NCBI RefSeq assembly: GCF_018417475.1 | Contig: NZ_CP054856.1 | Coordinates: 496,001 to 560,000, forward strand | Direction of reading: 5' to 3' | Length of the DNA stretch: 64,000 nucleotides | From: Novosphingobium decolorationis | Lineage (GTDB): Bacteria > Pseudomonadota > Alphaproteobacteria > Sphingomonadales > Sphingomonadaceae | In this document: positions 27,291 to 36,359 of the stretch, in pieces | How positions within the stretch are numbered: position 1 is the stretch's first letter | Layout of the letters: each line of letters opens with the position of its first letter | Notes under the pieces: model-generated | What the model saw: only the letters and a program-made list of their open reading frames with translations | The model's database searches: none | Told to the model about the DNA's origin: nothing | Position numbers and translations under genes: made by a program

Positions 27291-27539
27291 CAACGGTTCA
27301 TGCCGCCAAAAAGCGGCCTCTCGGTCAGGGGGATTCGGGAAGCTGGCCCGCACATCGGGCAAACAGTCGGCGCCCCCATAGACGAAAGCGCGCCACAATG
27401 CGCGCCCCAATTTCGTTTTCGGGCGATTTTTTATCGAGGCTGTCCCGTTCCGCGCCGGGCCGAGTGCCGGAAATGAACCGCACGCCCCGCCCACTCGAAG
27501 GGGAAAGGAGCCCCCCTTCCCCCTTCCCGGCACCAGATT

Positions 27540-29606
27540 TCAGAAACTTGGCTCCAGCCGCACGGCCATACCGCCACCGGGAGCCATCCACATGTCGAGG
27601 CTGTCCCCTTGCTTCACCGTCTTTGTATCATAGGCAATGGCATGGCGCGTTTCATCGAGATAGGACGCGCCTTCGCCATCCTTCCAGATCGTTGCCGTAT
27701 ACGTCCGCCCCGGATCGAGAAAATCGAAATCGACGCGCACCGTGCGCGGCGTTGCATCGTTGACCCCGCCGACGAACCAGCGCGGGCTCTTGCGATCCTT
27801 GCGCGCAAGGACCGCATAATCGCCCACTTCGCCTGCGAGGAGATGACTTTCCGACCAGTCGGTCGGCACGCTGGAGATGAAGTCCATCTCGCGCGGGTGC
27901 TTCTCCAGTTCCTCGATGAAGTCCGCCGCCATCTGGATAGGCGAATAGAGCGTGACGTAGAGCCCAAGTTGCTTGGCCAGCGTGGAAGCGAGCGGCACAC
28001 CCTCGGCGCCGGTGAGGCTTAGAATGCCCGGGGTGAAGTCCATCGGACCGGACAGCATACGGGTGTAGACCAGCGTCGGCTCGTGATCCGGCCCGTTCGC
28101 ATAGGCACCCCAGGCGTTGTATTCCATGCCGCGTGCGCCCTCGCGCGAGACCCAGTTGGGCCAGGTGCGGCGAAGGCCGGTGTCCTTGATCGGCTCGTGC
28201 GTGTTGACGGCCACATGGTGCTGTGCCGCCACCTTCACCACGTCGAGGTAGTGGTTCGCCATGCGCTGGCCGTCGTGCCAGGCGGTGCGCACCGCGCCGG
28301 GCGCTTCGCCATAACGCTCGGTGTCGGCGATGATCCCGCCCGCATCGGTCACGTATCCGGTCTTCACGACATCGACGCCCAGCCGCTCGTAAAGCGCCAT
28401 CGCATCGTCGAGCTGGGCTTCGTAGTTGGCGATGTTCCCGCCTGTCTCATGGTGCCCGATGAGACGCACGCCCTTGCTGCGGGCATAGGATGTCACCGCG
28501 TCGATATCGAAGTCCGGCACGGCCCTGGTGAAGCTGAAGTCCTGTCCATGCCCCAACCAATTGCCGTTCCAGCCCTTGTCCCATCCCTCGACAAGGACGC
28601 CCCGAAATCCATTCTTAGCGGCAAAATCGATATAGGCCCGGGTGCGGGCGGTGGTGGCGCCATGGCGCGGGCCTTCGCCCCAGGTCCAGTCGCCCCGGAT
28701 CATGCCCCACCAGATGCCGATGTACCGTCCCGGCTCGAACCAGCTGACATCGCCCAGCGTGTTGGGCTCATTGAGGTTGAGTTCCAGGTCGTTCTCGACA
28801 AGGCCCGCCGCATCCTCGGCAATGCGGATCGTACGCCAGGGCGTTGCGAAGGGAAGATCGCGCACGACGGCGGGGCCATTGGCGGACGGGGCAAGTTCGG
28901 TCCGGAAGCTCTGGCCATCGGCCCGGCGTAGGCGATAGCCCGCGTAATCGACGAGGGCCGCCTCGTGAAACGAGAGGTGCGTGCCGTCCTCCAGCTTCAT
29001 CGTGATCGGCGTGTGCGCCGTGGACACCGCGTCGATGGCGGTGAGCTGGTAGACCTGCTCGTAGCGGTTCCATTCCCCACCCGCGATCCACCAGGCTTCG
29101 CCCTTGGGCGCGATGGTGAAGCCGGTCGCTTCCTCGGCGATGCGCATGGTCTTGAGCGCGGGCTGCTCGGGCAGTTCATAGCGAAAACCGATGCCGTCAT
29201 CGAAGAGGCGGAAACGGACGTTCATCCGCCGCGCGCCGTCCTCTTCGGACTGCACGAAACGCACTAGCACCTCGTTGTGACGGTCATGCACGAAGCGGCG
29301 CTCGCCCCAGGGCTGCTCCCAGGTCTCTTCGCCCTGTGCCCGCTCGCTCCCCGCAATCGAGAAACCCCGTACCATGGGAAGACCGTCGGCCAGGACGAAG
29401 CCCAGCCGACTGGGCGCGACAAGGAGCTTACCCTTGCGCGAGAGCGACCATTCCGGCCGGGCATCGTTGTCGGTCGTCACCCGAAGAACCAAGCTTCCAT
29501 CGGGTGAACTGGCCGAAACTTCCTTGGGCTCAGTCGCTCCTGCGCGTATCCCATGGCAGGTGGCAAGAACCAGTCCGGCGGCGGCCAGAAGGCTCAGCGG
29601 TTTCAT
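27540..29606 (-). CDS. glycoside hydrolase family 97 alpha-glucosidase (SusB-like)
   Basis: A 688-residue exported enzyme (signal peptide MKPLSLLAAAGLVLATCHGI). The N-terminal beta-sandwich (SPDGSLVLRVTTDNDARPEW) and the central barrel (WGMIRGDWTWGEGPRHGATT, FRGVLVEGWDKGWNGNW) match GH97. Candidate acid residues lie in VNTHEPIKDTGLRRT and REGARGMEYNAWG, where inverting members carry their calcium-linked glutamates. I therefore lean to an inverting, SusB-type enzyme releasing glucose from starch oligosaccharides. It starts two bases after the GH13 glucosidase stop, so the two are co-transcribed in the starch locus. The subtype needs alignment. Confidence 0.9.
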   Translation of the reverse strand: MKPLSLLAAAGLVLATCHGIRAGATEPKEVSASSPDGSLVLRVTTDNDARPEWSLSRKGKLLVAPSRLGFVLADGLPMVRGFSIAGSERAQGEETWEQPWGERRFVHDRHNEVLVRFVQSEEDGARRMNVRFRLFDDGIGFRYELPEQPALKTMRIAEEATGFTIAPKGEAWWIAGGEWNRYEQVYQLTAIDAVSTAHTPITMKLEDGTHLSFHEAALVDYAGYRLRRADGQSFRTELAPSANGPAVVRDLPFATPWRTIRIAEDAAGLVENDLELNLNEPNTLGDVSWFEPGRYIGIWWGMIRGDWTWGEGPRHGATTARTRAYIDFAAKNGFRGVLVEGWDKGWNGNWLGHGQDFSFTRAVPDFDIDAVTSYARSKGVRLIGHHETGGNIANYEAQLDDAMALYERLGVDVVKTGYVTDAGGIIADTERYGEAPGAVRTAWHDGQRMANHYLDVVKVAAQHHVAVNTHEPIKDTGLRRTWPNWVSREGARGMEYNAWGAYANGPDHEPTLVYTRMLSGPMDFTPGILSLTGAEGVPLASTLAKQLGLYVTLYSPIQMAADFIEELEKHPREMDFISSVPTDWSESHLLAGEVGDYAVLARKDRKSPRWFVGGVNDATPRTVRVDFDFLDPGRTYTATIWKDGEGASYLDETRHAIAYDTKTVKQGDSLDMWMAPGGGMAVRLEPSF

Positions 29607-29608
29607 CG

Positions 29609-31267
29609 TTATCTCTCTCCCTCTTCGATCCAGATCGCCGCGTGCGGGGGCAGTTCGTCAAGGCGCCCCTCGCCTGTCCATAGGGCGGCGTCGAAATTGG
29701 TATGTGCAAGCAGATTTCCGGCAGCGGTCAGATCCTCCGGCCAAGGCTGCGCGGCTTCGCTGAAGTTGAACACCGCGAGCACGCTCTGGCTCATGTGGCT
29801 GCGGCGAAGGACCAGCCGGTGCGCATCGGCGAGCAGCACGGCGCAGCCCCCTTCGCGCAATGCGGGCGAGGCCTTGCGGATCTGCTGCACGTGCACGGTC
29901 AGGTTGAGCTGCGAGGCCGGATCGGCCTCTTGCCCATCAACGGCCCGCGCGAGGTTCTGGCCGCTCAGGGGCAACCACGGGTATCCCCCTTGTGTGAAGC
30001 CCCCATGCACATCGTCCCCGAGCCAGGGCAGCGGCGTGCGCACCCCGTCGCGCGACAGGGTCAGCGGCCAGTTGGCGATGGCCTCCGGGTCCTGCAGCAA
30101 GTCGAAGGGGACTTCATCCTGGAGCAGCCCGAGTTCCTCGCCCTGGTAGAGGATGAGATTGCCGCGCAGCGCGAAGAACAGCATCGCCTTCAGGCGGGCG
30201 AAGGCGGGGCGCGCGTCTTCATCGGCACACCAGCGCGAGAGGGCGCGCGGCGCATCGTGGTTCTCGAAGGCCCAGCTCGGCCAGCCGCCGACCTCGGGCC
30301 CGTCCCAGGCCTCAAGTGCCTGCTGGACAAGCGCCGGGGTAAGCGCCGGTGCGTAGAGGAAGTCGAAGCCATAGGCGCTGTCGAGCCGGTCGGGTCCGCG
30401 CGTGAATTCGTGCATCTCGGCCAGTGCGTTGCGCCCGCCCACTTCGGCGAGCGAGAAGGTGCCCGGATAGCTGGCAATCAGCGCCTGCAACCGCTCGATG
30501 AACTGCGGGATATCGGGGTGCGACTGGTTGTAGGCCTGAAGCTGGAAATCGAAGGGCCGTGTGCGCACCTCGCCGGTATCGGGCGCAGGCGGATTGTCGC
30601 GCAGCAGCGGGTCGTGCATCGTGAAGTTGAGCGCATCGATGCGAAAGCCCGCGACGCCCCGCTCCAGCCAGAAGCGCGCCACATCCAGCAGCGCTTCCTG
30701 CACCTTGGGATTATGGACGTTGAGCTGGGGCTGCTCCTTCAGGAAATTGTGAAGGTAGTACTGCCCGCGACGCGCGTCCCAACACCAGGCCGGACCGCCG
30801 AACACGGACTGCCAGTTGTTGGGCGGGGAGCCGTCGGGCTTGGGGTCTGCCCAAACGTACCAATCGGCATGCGAATTGCGGCGCGAGGCCCGGCTCTCGA
30901 CAAACCAGGGATGTGCATCGGAGGTATGCGCGTAGACCTGGTCGACGATGACCTTGAGGCCCAGTTCTGCAGCGCGCGCGACCAGGGCATCGAAATCCGC
31001 GAGCGTCCCGAAGATCGGATCGACGTCGCAATAGTCGGCGATGTCATAGCCGAAGTCTGCCATGGGCGAGGTGTAGAACGGGGATATCCAGATCCCCTCG
31101 ACACCCAGGCGCGCCACGTGGTCGAGGCGCTGCGTGATGCCCGCCAGGTCTCCCACGCCATCGCCGTTGCTGTCCAGGAAGCTGCGCGGATAGATCTGGT
31201 AGATCGTCGCACCGTGCCACCAGGCACCCGCTTCGCGGTCGGTTTGATTTGCCACAGGGCTCGTCAT
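29609..31267 (-). CDS. GH13 alpha-glucosidase (oligo-1,6-/maltose-type)
   Basis: A 552-residue protein from ATG 31267 without a signal peptide, so probably cytoplasmic. The start WWHGATIYQIYPRSFLDSNG is typical of GH13 glucosidases. The conserved regions are visible: DQVYAHTSDAHPWF, GFRIDALNF (nucleophile Asp), SLAEVGG (acid Glu) and FENHDAPRALSRW (transition-state Asp). It hydrolyses short alpha-glucosides brought in by the MFS transporter of the same locus (inference). It is one link in a chain with the upstream amylase (52-base gap) and the downstream GH97 enzyme (two bases). Confidence 0.92.
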   Translation of the reverse strand: MTSPVANQTDREAGAWWHGATIYQIYPRSFLDSNGDGVGDLAGITQRLDHVARLGVEGIWISPFYTSPMADFGYDIADYCDVDPIFGTLADFDALVARAAELGLKVIVDQVYAHTSDAHPWFVESRASRRNSHADWYVWADPKPDGSPPNNWQSVFGGPAWCWDARRGQYYLHNFLKEQPQLNVHNPKVQEALLDVARFWLERGVAGFRIDALNFTMHDPLLRDNPPAPDTGEVRTRPFDFQLQAYNQSHPDIPQFIERLQALIASYPGTFSLAEVGGRNALAEMHEFTRGPDRLDSAYGFDFLYAPALTPALVQQALEAWDGPEVGGWPSWAFENHDAPRALSRWCADEDARPAFARLKAMLFFALRGNLILYQGEELGLLQDEVPFDLLQDPEAIANWPLTLSRDGVRTPLPWLGDDVHGGFTQGGYPWLPLSGQNLARAVDGQEADPASQLNLTVHVQQIRKASPALREGGCAVLLADAHRLVLRRSHMSQSVLAVFNFSEAAQPWPEDLTAAGNLLAHTNFDAALWTGEGRLDELPPHAAIWIEEGER

Positions 31268-31319
31268 GCTACGCAGTATCCCTTTTCGCATGTCACTGTG
31301 CGCCGAAGTCCGCCAGAAA

Positions 31320-33164
31320 CTAACGCCGGGCCTCGCACAGGGCGAAGCCGAAGGGGGCCAGCGTGATGGCGAGACTTCCCGCTGCAATCGATTTTGTAAC
31401 GCAGCCGTGGCCCGCAATCTCGCGGAACTGCGCTGAATTTGGATCGACTGCCACTACAGCCTCTAACGCCTGCCCCGAAGTATTGAAAACCATAACAATT
31501 TCATGGCCATCGCGCGGATCGAAGCGCGAGACCGCAAAGAGCCCGGGGGCGGTTTCGGACGCCGCGCGCAGCCGTGTCGCGCCGCTCTGCAGAGCTGGCG
31601 TGTGCGCACGCAGCTGCGCCATCTGCGATATGAAGCGATAGAGCGGATGCGTAGTATCGAAATTGGCCTCAGCGCTTGTCGCGTCGGTGCCCAGCAGGTC
31701 CTGCGTGTTGAAGGCGGCGACCTGCGAGGCGAACATGTCCTGGCGCGCCTCCTTGTCACCGCCGGTGCCGACAAATCCCTGCTCGTCGCCGGCATAGATC
31801 GTGGGGACGCCGCGCAAGCTCAGCAGCAGCGCGTGGGCGAGCGTGACCCGCGCAAGAAGCTCTTCGCGCGATATGCCGGGGTTGGCCTTCTCCAGAAGCA
31901 TGGCGATTCGGCCCGCATCGTGATTACCCAGGAACGTGGGCAGCCGGTTGGCCGCTTCGGTTCCGCCCGCGTAGAGCGTGTCGTCCATCGGCAACCGGGC
32001 GAGTTCAGCCTGGCCGCCACCTGCCGAAAGAGCATGGATCACCGCGTACATCAGGCCGAAATCGAGCACGGCGGGAAAACCGGCCGCATGGGTCCAGGAT
32101 GCGAGCAAGGCCGGGTCGTAACGCTCGGTCGCGACTTCGCCGAAGATGTGGAAGTTGGGAATGCCCCCCTGTCGTGCGCGCTCCTCCATGGCGGGCACGA
32201 AAGCCTGCCAGAATTCAGGGTTCACATGGCGGGCGGTATCGATCCGGAAGCCGTCGATGCCATAGCGATCTATCCAGGCGCCGTAGATCTCGATCATCCC
32301 CTCGACAACGCGCGGATGTTCGGTCGCCAGGTCATCAAGGCCGATGAAATCGCCGTACTGCGCGCTCTCCCCGGTCCAGTCGGTGTCGCCCCGGTTGTGG
32401 TAGTAGATCGGGTCGTTGAGCCACTTCGGGGTCTTCGCCGCGCGTTCGCCCTCCGACACGCGCGGAGCATAGGCAAAACCGGGATCGGTCAGCTTCGCCC
32501 AGTTGGCAGGTGCGGGATCGTGGTCGCCCACAAAGCCCGGGTTGATCGGCGCCCCCTGAACCCCGCCTCGGGTCGAGAAGGGATATTGCGCCTTGCTGCG
32601 GTAGGCATAGCCGCTCTCGGCGCCATCGGTATAGGTGATCACGTCGGCTGTGTGGTTGACGATGATGTCCATGTAGACCTTCATGCCACGCGCGTGGGCC
32701 GCTTTCACGAAGGCGGCGAACTCGGCCTCGGTGCCAAGGTGCGGGTCGAGTGACGTGAAATCGGTGATCCAGTAGCCGTGGTAGCCGGCGCTCTCCTGGC
32801 CCGGCGCGCCTTGCACCGGCTTGTTGCGAAAGACCGGGCCGACCCAGATCGCGGTGGCGCCCAGGCCCTGGATATAGTCCAGCCGCGAAGTCAGTCCCGC
32901 CAGGTCGCCGCCATGATAGAAGCCCTTGTCAGCCGGATCGAAGCCCGTCGCGAGCCTGTCCCCTGCGTACCCTCCCCGATCATTGTCCGGATCGCCGTTC
33001 TCGAAGCGGTCGGGCAGGAGAAAGTAGATCACCTCCTGTTCGGGCGCACGCGCGCGCAGGGCGGTCAGCGCGTCGGACAGCACCGCGTCCCGCGAATGCC
33101 CAGCGCTGGACAGCAGTGCCAGGCTTGAAGCCGCAAGGGCCAGTGTCGTGGCTCGGATCATCAT
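31320..33164 (-). CDS. exported GH13 alpha-amylase-family enzyme
   Basis: A 614-residue protein with a signal peptide (MMIRATTLALAASSLALLSS) and the GH13 core. The conserved regions are IIVNHTADVITY, FRIDTARHVNPEFW (nucleophile Asp), HIFGEVATERYDP (acid Glu) and PTFLGNHDAGRIAM (third acid). The N-terminus contains VIYFLLPDRFENGDPDND, a calcium-site motif of secreted amylases and cyclomaltodextrinase-like enzymes. It should cleave starch or dextrins in the periplasm after uptake through the neighbouring TonB receptor. Start is ATG 33164 or the next codon, 33161. Confidence 0.92.
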   Translation of the reverse strand: MMIRATTLALAASSLALLSSAGHSRDAVLSDALTALRARAPEQEVIYFLLPDRFENGDPDNDRGGYAGDRLATGFDPADKGFYHGGDLAGLTSRLDYIQGLGATAIWVGPVFRNKPVQGAPGQESAGYHGYWITDFTSLDPHLGTEAEFAAFVKAAHARGMKVYMDIIVNHTADVITYTDGAESGYAYRSKAQYPFSTRGGVQGAPINPGFVGDHDPAPANWAKLTDPGFAYAPRVSEGERAAKTPKWLNDPIYYHNRGDTDWTGESAQYGDFIGLDDLATEHPRVVEGMIEIYGAWIDRYGIDGFRIDTARHVNPEFWQAFVPAMEERARQGGIPNFHIFGEVATERYDPALLASWTHAAGFPAVLDFGLMYAVIHALSAGGGQAELARLPMDDTLYAGGTEAANRLPTFLGNHDAGRIAMLLEKANPGISREELLARVTLAHALLLSLRGVPTIYAGDEQGFVGTGGDKEARQDMFASQVAAFNTQDLLGTDATSAEANFDTTHPLYRFISQMAQLRAHTPALQSGATRLRAASETAPGLFAVSRFDPRDGHEIVMVFNTSGQALEAVVAVDPNSAQFREIAGHGCVTKSIAAGSLAITLAPFGFALCEARR

Positions 33165-33253
33165 GGCCTCCTCGAAAGAGATCGCGGGGGTGAAAGCGGG
33201 TCAGGGGTGGGCCCGGCCGGGACGTTCAATCGGACGGCCCCACCCCCTGTGTA

Positions 33254-33300
33254 CGGCAGCCAGTCCGGACCGGGAGGAGCCAGTCCGGGCCTTGCTGCCG
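33254..33300. repeat. inverted repeat with internal direct repeat between receptor and amylase genes
   Basis: CGGCAGC (33254-33260) pairs with GCTGCCG (33294-33300), and GCCAGTCCGG occurs twice in the same orientation (33259-33268, 33279-33288). A second, imperfect GC-rich stem lies at about 33202-33248. Both fall in the 142-base gap between the receptor stop and the amylase start. Confidence 0.55.
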
Positions 33301-33306
33301 AAACGG

Positions 33307-36066
33307 TCAGAACTTGTAGGTGAACCCGGCGAGGAACCGGCGTCCATAGCTCTGGTAATCGATCACCTGGCGCGCATCGCCGGGATTGGCGGTGATGAAG
33401 GGCTCGTCGGTCAGGTTCTGCCCCTGGAGGTAGAGCGAGAGCCCCTCCAGCGCGCTGCCCGGCTGGAATTCGTAGCCCAGCTGCCCGTCGACGATGAACT
33501 CCGAGGCCGCACGGCGCCGCACGCGCGCCGCACCGAAGCCGGAAACTTCGCCCACGAAGGTCGATCGATAGCGCACCGATCCGCGCGCGCTGAAGCCTGC
33601 CTTCTCGAAGTAGGCCGTGCCGTTGGCCACCCACTTGGAATAGCCCGGCAGGTCCTCCGAAGCGCCGCCCGGCACTGGCGAGATCTTCGTTTTGGTATAG
33701 GCAACAGAACCCGTCACACCGAAGCCTTCCAGCGCCTCGACGAAGGTTTCGAAGGGAAGTGTCGTCGCCACTTCCACGCCGTAGAGCTTGCCGCCCTCCC
33801 CGTTCACCGGAACATTGAGCTGGGCATACGGCGCAATCGTGATGCCATCGCCCGGGCTCGGCAGCGCCAGCGCCGAGGTGGGCACTGTCACGTCTAGATT
33901 GTAGACGTAGCTCTTGAGATCCTTCCAGTAGAACTGCGCGGCGATGTAGCCCTTGCTCGCGAAGTACTTCTCGAAGGTGAGGTCGATGGCGTTGGCGCGC
34001 CAGGGGCGAAGATCGGGGTTGCCCGAAGAGCCGGTCACCTGCGCCACGTCACCCGTGACGGTGTAGCCCCAGCTGAGCGAGGCGCGCATATCGTCGAGGC
34101 GCGGGCGGATGATCTCGCGCGCGGCGGCAAAGCGGATCACGAAATCGCTCGGGAAACGCAGCGAGAGGTTGAGGCTGGGGAGCACATCAAGGTAGTCGGT
34201 GCTCTCGTTACGCTCCGAAGCGCCGATGTCGGGCGAACCATTGGCGTTGGTTCCCAGGTACACCGCCGTCGCCCCCTTCGAGTTCTGGTCGACCCAGTTG
34301 GCCTGCACCCCCACGTTGCCGGTCAGATGCGCCGAGCCGATCTCCGCATCGATGTTCGCCTGGGTATAGGCGGTCATGATCTTCTCGCGGATCGCGTAGG
34401 CCTTGACCACCACGTCGCCGTAGGGGTTGGCGACAAGGTTGTAGAGACCGGCATCGACCAGCGCGACCGGATCGTAGCTGACCATCGAGCCCAGCCCCAG
34501 ATAGTCGAGATCGGTCGCGCCCAGGCGCGCGTCCTCGGGGATCGGGACCGAGACCGTGCCATCGGTGTTGGCGGCAAGGCCCAGGAAATACTCCTCGGGC
34601 ACCAGCCGCTTGGAGCGGGTGGTGTAGTTGAGCCCGGCCTGCACCGAACGCAGGGGCCCGCGATCAATCTCCTTGGCGACTTCGAGGCGCAGCTGCCACA
34701 GCTCGTCCCGGATCTTGCGGTCGTTGTAGTAGCCGTCCTGCCCGCCGGTGATGGTCGTCCCGTCCGGCCCGATCTGCGTGCCGCCCCAGCCTTGCGGGCT
34801 GGTCAGCTGGATCAGATCGTAGTCGGCATAGTCGAGCAGGTGGGTAAACACCGTCCCGCCCGAGGAACTGGAAAAGCCGATGGTGTCGGTCGCGCCCTCA
34901 CCCGCACGGCCCGTGCCCGAGTAGGTTTCGACCACGAGTTCGTTGCGGTCGGTGCGCGAGTAGCTGACGTCGGCAACGGCGTTCCAGCCATCGTCGCCCT
35001 TCCAGGTGTTGTTCCACCCGAACGAGTAGAGCTTGGCGTGGCGCTGGAACGCGTCGTTACGCAGCACTCCCTTCACATCGTCGAAGGCCCCTTGCGTGAT
35101 GAGACCGTCCGAGGCGCTGTAGTCGTCCTGGAGCGAAGCCCCCGACCAGAACAGCGGCAGCTCGATCCCGCGCTTGAACTGGTCGTCCTTGAAGTCGGAA
35201 TAGAACGCATCGAGTGTCGAGGTGAAGTTGGGAGACGGGCGCCATTGCAGCGTGCCGTTGAGCCCGAGGCGCTTGAGCTTGGTCGAGGTGACATAGGACT
35301 TCGAGCCCCCGATCACGCGGTTGCCGTCCGGCCCATCGGCGTAGCCCCAGGCGTTGAATTCCTCGACCTGATAGGGCTCATCCAGATAGCTGGCGCCAAG
35401 AGCGATGCCTAGGGTGTCGTTCGCAAACTGGTCGACATAGAGCGCGTTCATGCGAAACCCGGTGTCCGAGGACCCTGCGTTGAGTTTGCCCTGATCGGTG
35501 TAGGTCCCGCGCGCGCCGACGCTGACGATGCGCTTGGTACCATCGAGCGGGCGGACCGTGCGCATGTCGACCGTGCCGGAGAGGCCCTGGCCGATGAGGC
35601 TGGCCATCGGTGTCTTGTAGACATTGACCGCGTTGACGATCTCGGACGGGTACTGGTCATACTCGACCGCGCGGTTGTCGCCGGTCGAGGTCTGTTCGCG
35701 CCCGTTGAGAAGCGTGGTCGAGAAGTCCGGCGCAAAGCCGCGAATGGAGATTGCGTTCGAGCGCCCGTTGACGCGCTGCGAGGTCAGGCCCGGCAGGCGC
35801 GCGATCGATTCCGCGATGGAAGCGTCGGGCAGCTTGCCGATGTCCTCGGCCGATATCGATTCCACGATCTGCTCGGCCTCGCGCTTCTCGCCCACCGCGC
35901 TGGCCAGGCTGGCGCGGTAGCCGGTGACGATGATCGCGCCTTCCTCGGTGAGCGGCTCGGCGGCCTCCTGCGCCAGCGCCGTGCCGGGCATGACGGCCAG
36001 CATCGCGGCGACCAGTGCGCCCCGTGAAATCGCGACCTTGCTCGCAGTATACGTACGAAAATGCAT
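33307..36066 (-). CDS. TonB-dependent receptor of the starch/maltodextrin locus
   Basis: A 919-residue receptor with a signal peptide ending in PGTALAQEAAE and a TonB-box-like EGAIIVTGYRASLASAVGEK. The plug motifs are SISAEDIGKLPDASIAESIA, RLPGLTSQRVNGRSNAISIR, GFAPDFSTTLLNGREQTS and IVNAVNVYKTPMASLIGQG, all typical of the sugar-linked receptor subgroup found in Caulobacter and sphingomonads. The barrel ends RRFLAGFTYKF with the expected aromatic C-terminus. It heads the minus-strand run of two GH13 and one GH97 enzymes, divergent from a LacI regulator, so maltodextrins are the probable substrate. Confidence 0.92.
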   Translation of the reverse strand: MHFRTYTASKVAISRGALVAAMLAVMPGTALAQEAAEPLTEEGAIIVTGYRASLASAVGEKREAEQIVESISAEDIGKLPDASIAESIARLPGLTSQRVNGRSNAISIRGFAPDFSTTLLNGREQTSTGDNRAVEYDQYPSEIVNAVNVYKTPMASLIGQGLSGTVDMRTVRPLDGTKRIVSVGARGTYTDQGKLNAGSSDTGFRMNALYVDQFANDTLGIALGASYLDEPYQVEEFNAWGYADGPDGNRVIGGSKSYVTSTKLKRLGLNGTLQWRPSPNFTSTLDAFYSDFKDDQFKRGIELPLFWSGASLQDDYSASDGLITQGAFDDVKGVLRNDAFQRHAKLYSFGWNNTWKGDDGWNAVADVSYSRTDRNELVVETYSGTGRAGEGATDTIGFSSSSGGTVFTHLLDYADYDLIQLTSPQGWGGTQIGPDGTTITGGQDGYYNDRKIRDELWQLRLEVAKEIDRGPLRSVQAGLNYTTRSKRLVPEEYFLGLAANTDGTVSVPIPEDARLGATDLDYLGLGSMVSYDPVALVDAGLYNLVANPYGDVVVKAYAIREKIMTAYTQANIDAEIGSAHLTGNVGVQANWVDQNSKGATAVYLGTNANGSPDIGASERNESTDYLDVLPSLNLSLRFPSDFVIRFAAAREIIRPRLDDMRASLSWGYTVTGDVAQVTGSSGNPDLRPWRANAIDLTFEKYFASKGYIAAQFYWKDLKSYVYNLDVTVPTSALALPSPGDGITIAPYAQLNVPVNGEGGKLYGVEVATTLPFETFVEALEGFGVTGSVAYTKTKISPVPGGASEDLPGYSKWVANGTAYFEKAGFSARGSVRYRSTFVGEVSGFGAARVRRRAASEFIVDGQLGYEFQPGSALEGLSLYLQGQNLTDEPFITANPGDARQVIDYQSYGRRFLAGFTYKF
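36047..36056. promoter_or_regulatory. GTATACGTAC motif at the start of the receptor gene
   Basis: GTATACGTAC lies inside codons 4-7 of the receptor gene. Nine of its bases (TACGTATAC on the reverse strand) are shared with the palindrome at 36209-36220 in front of the LacI gene, so it could be an auxiliary operator. Confidence 0.35.
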
Positions 36067-36207
36067 TCCCTGTTACCTCCCAATACCGCGTGACGGTTCT
36101 GAAGACCGATTGCGGCGTCCGCTCCCAAGGGCGAGTGCGCTTCGAAGACGGCGCGACTCATTTCCTGCCTTCGGCATAGACGCGGGATTGGTTACGCATA
36201 ATATGGC

Positions 36208-36220
36208 ATACGTATACGTA
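36208..36220. promoter_or_regulatory. candidate LacI-family operator between receptor and regulator genes
   Basis: TACGTATACGTA (36209-36220) is a perfect 12-base palindrome in the 293-base gap between the divergent receptor and lacI-type genes, and ATACGTAT overlaps it. LacI-family repressors bind such even palindromes with a central CG or TA. Its position between the two genes suits control of both. Confidence 0.5.
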
Positions 36221-36359
36221 GAGCGAACGGGGCCTCGCGCCGTGGCACCCGGGCAACATACGCAAAACTGCGTGATCGCCCGGAAATCCGCGCCACAAGG
36301 CCCAACCGAACGCCGCGATTGTGCGCAGCATGAGAGCGCCAGGGGAGAGGGAGAACTAC

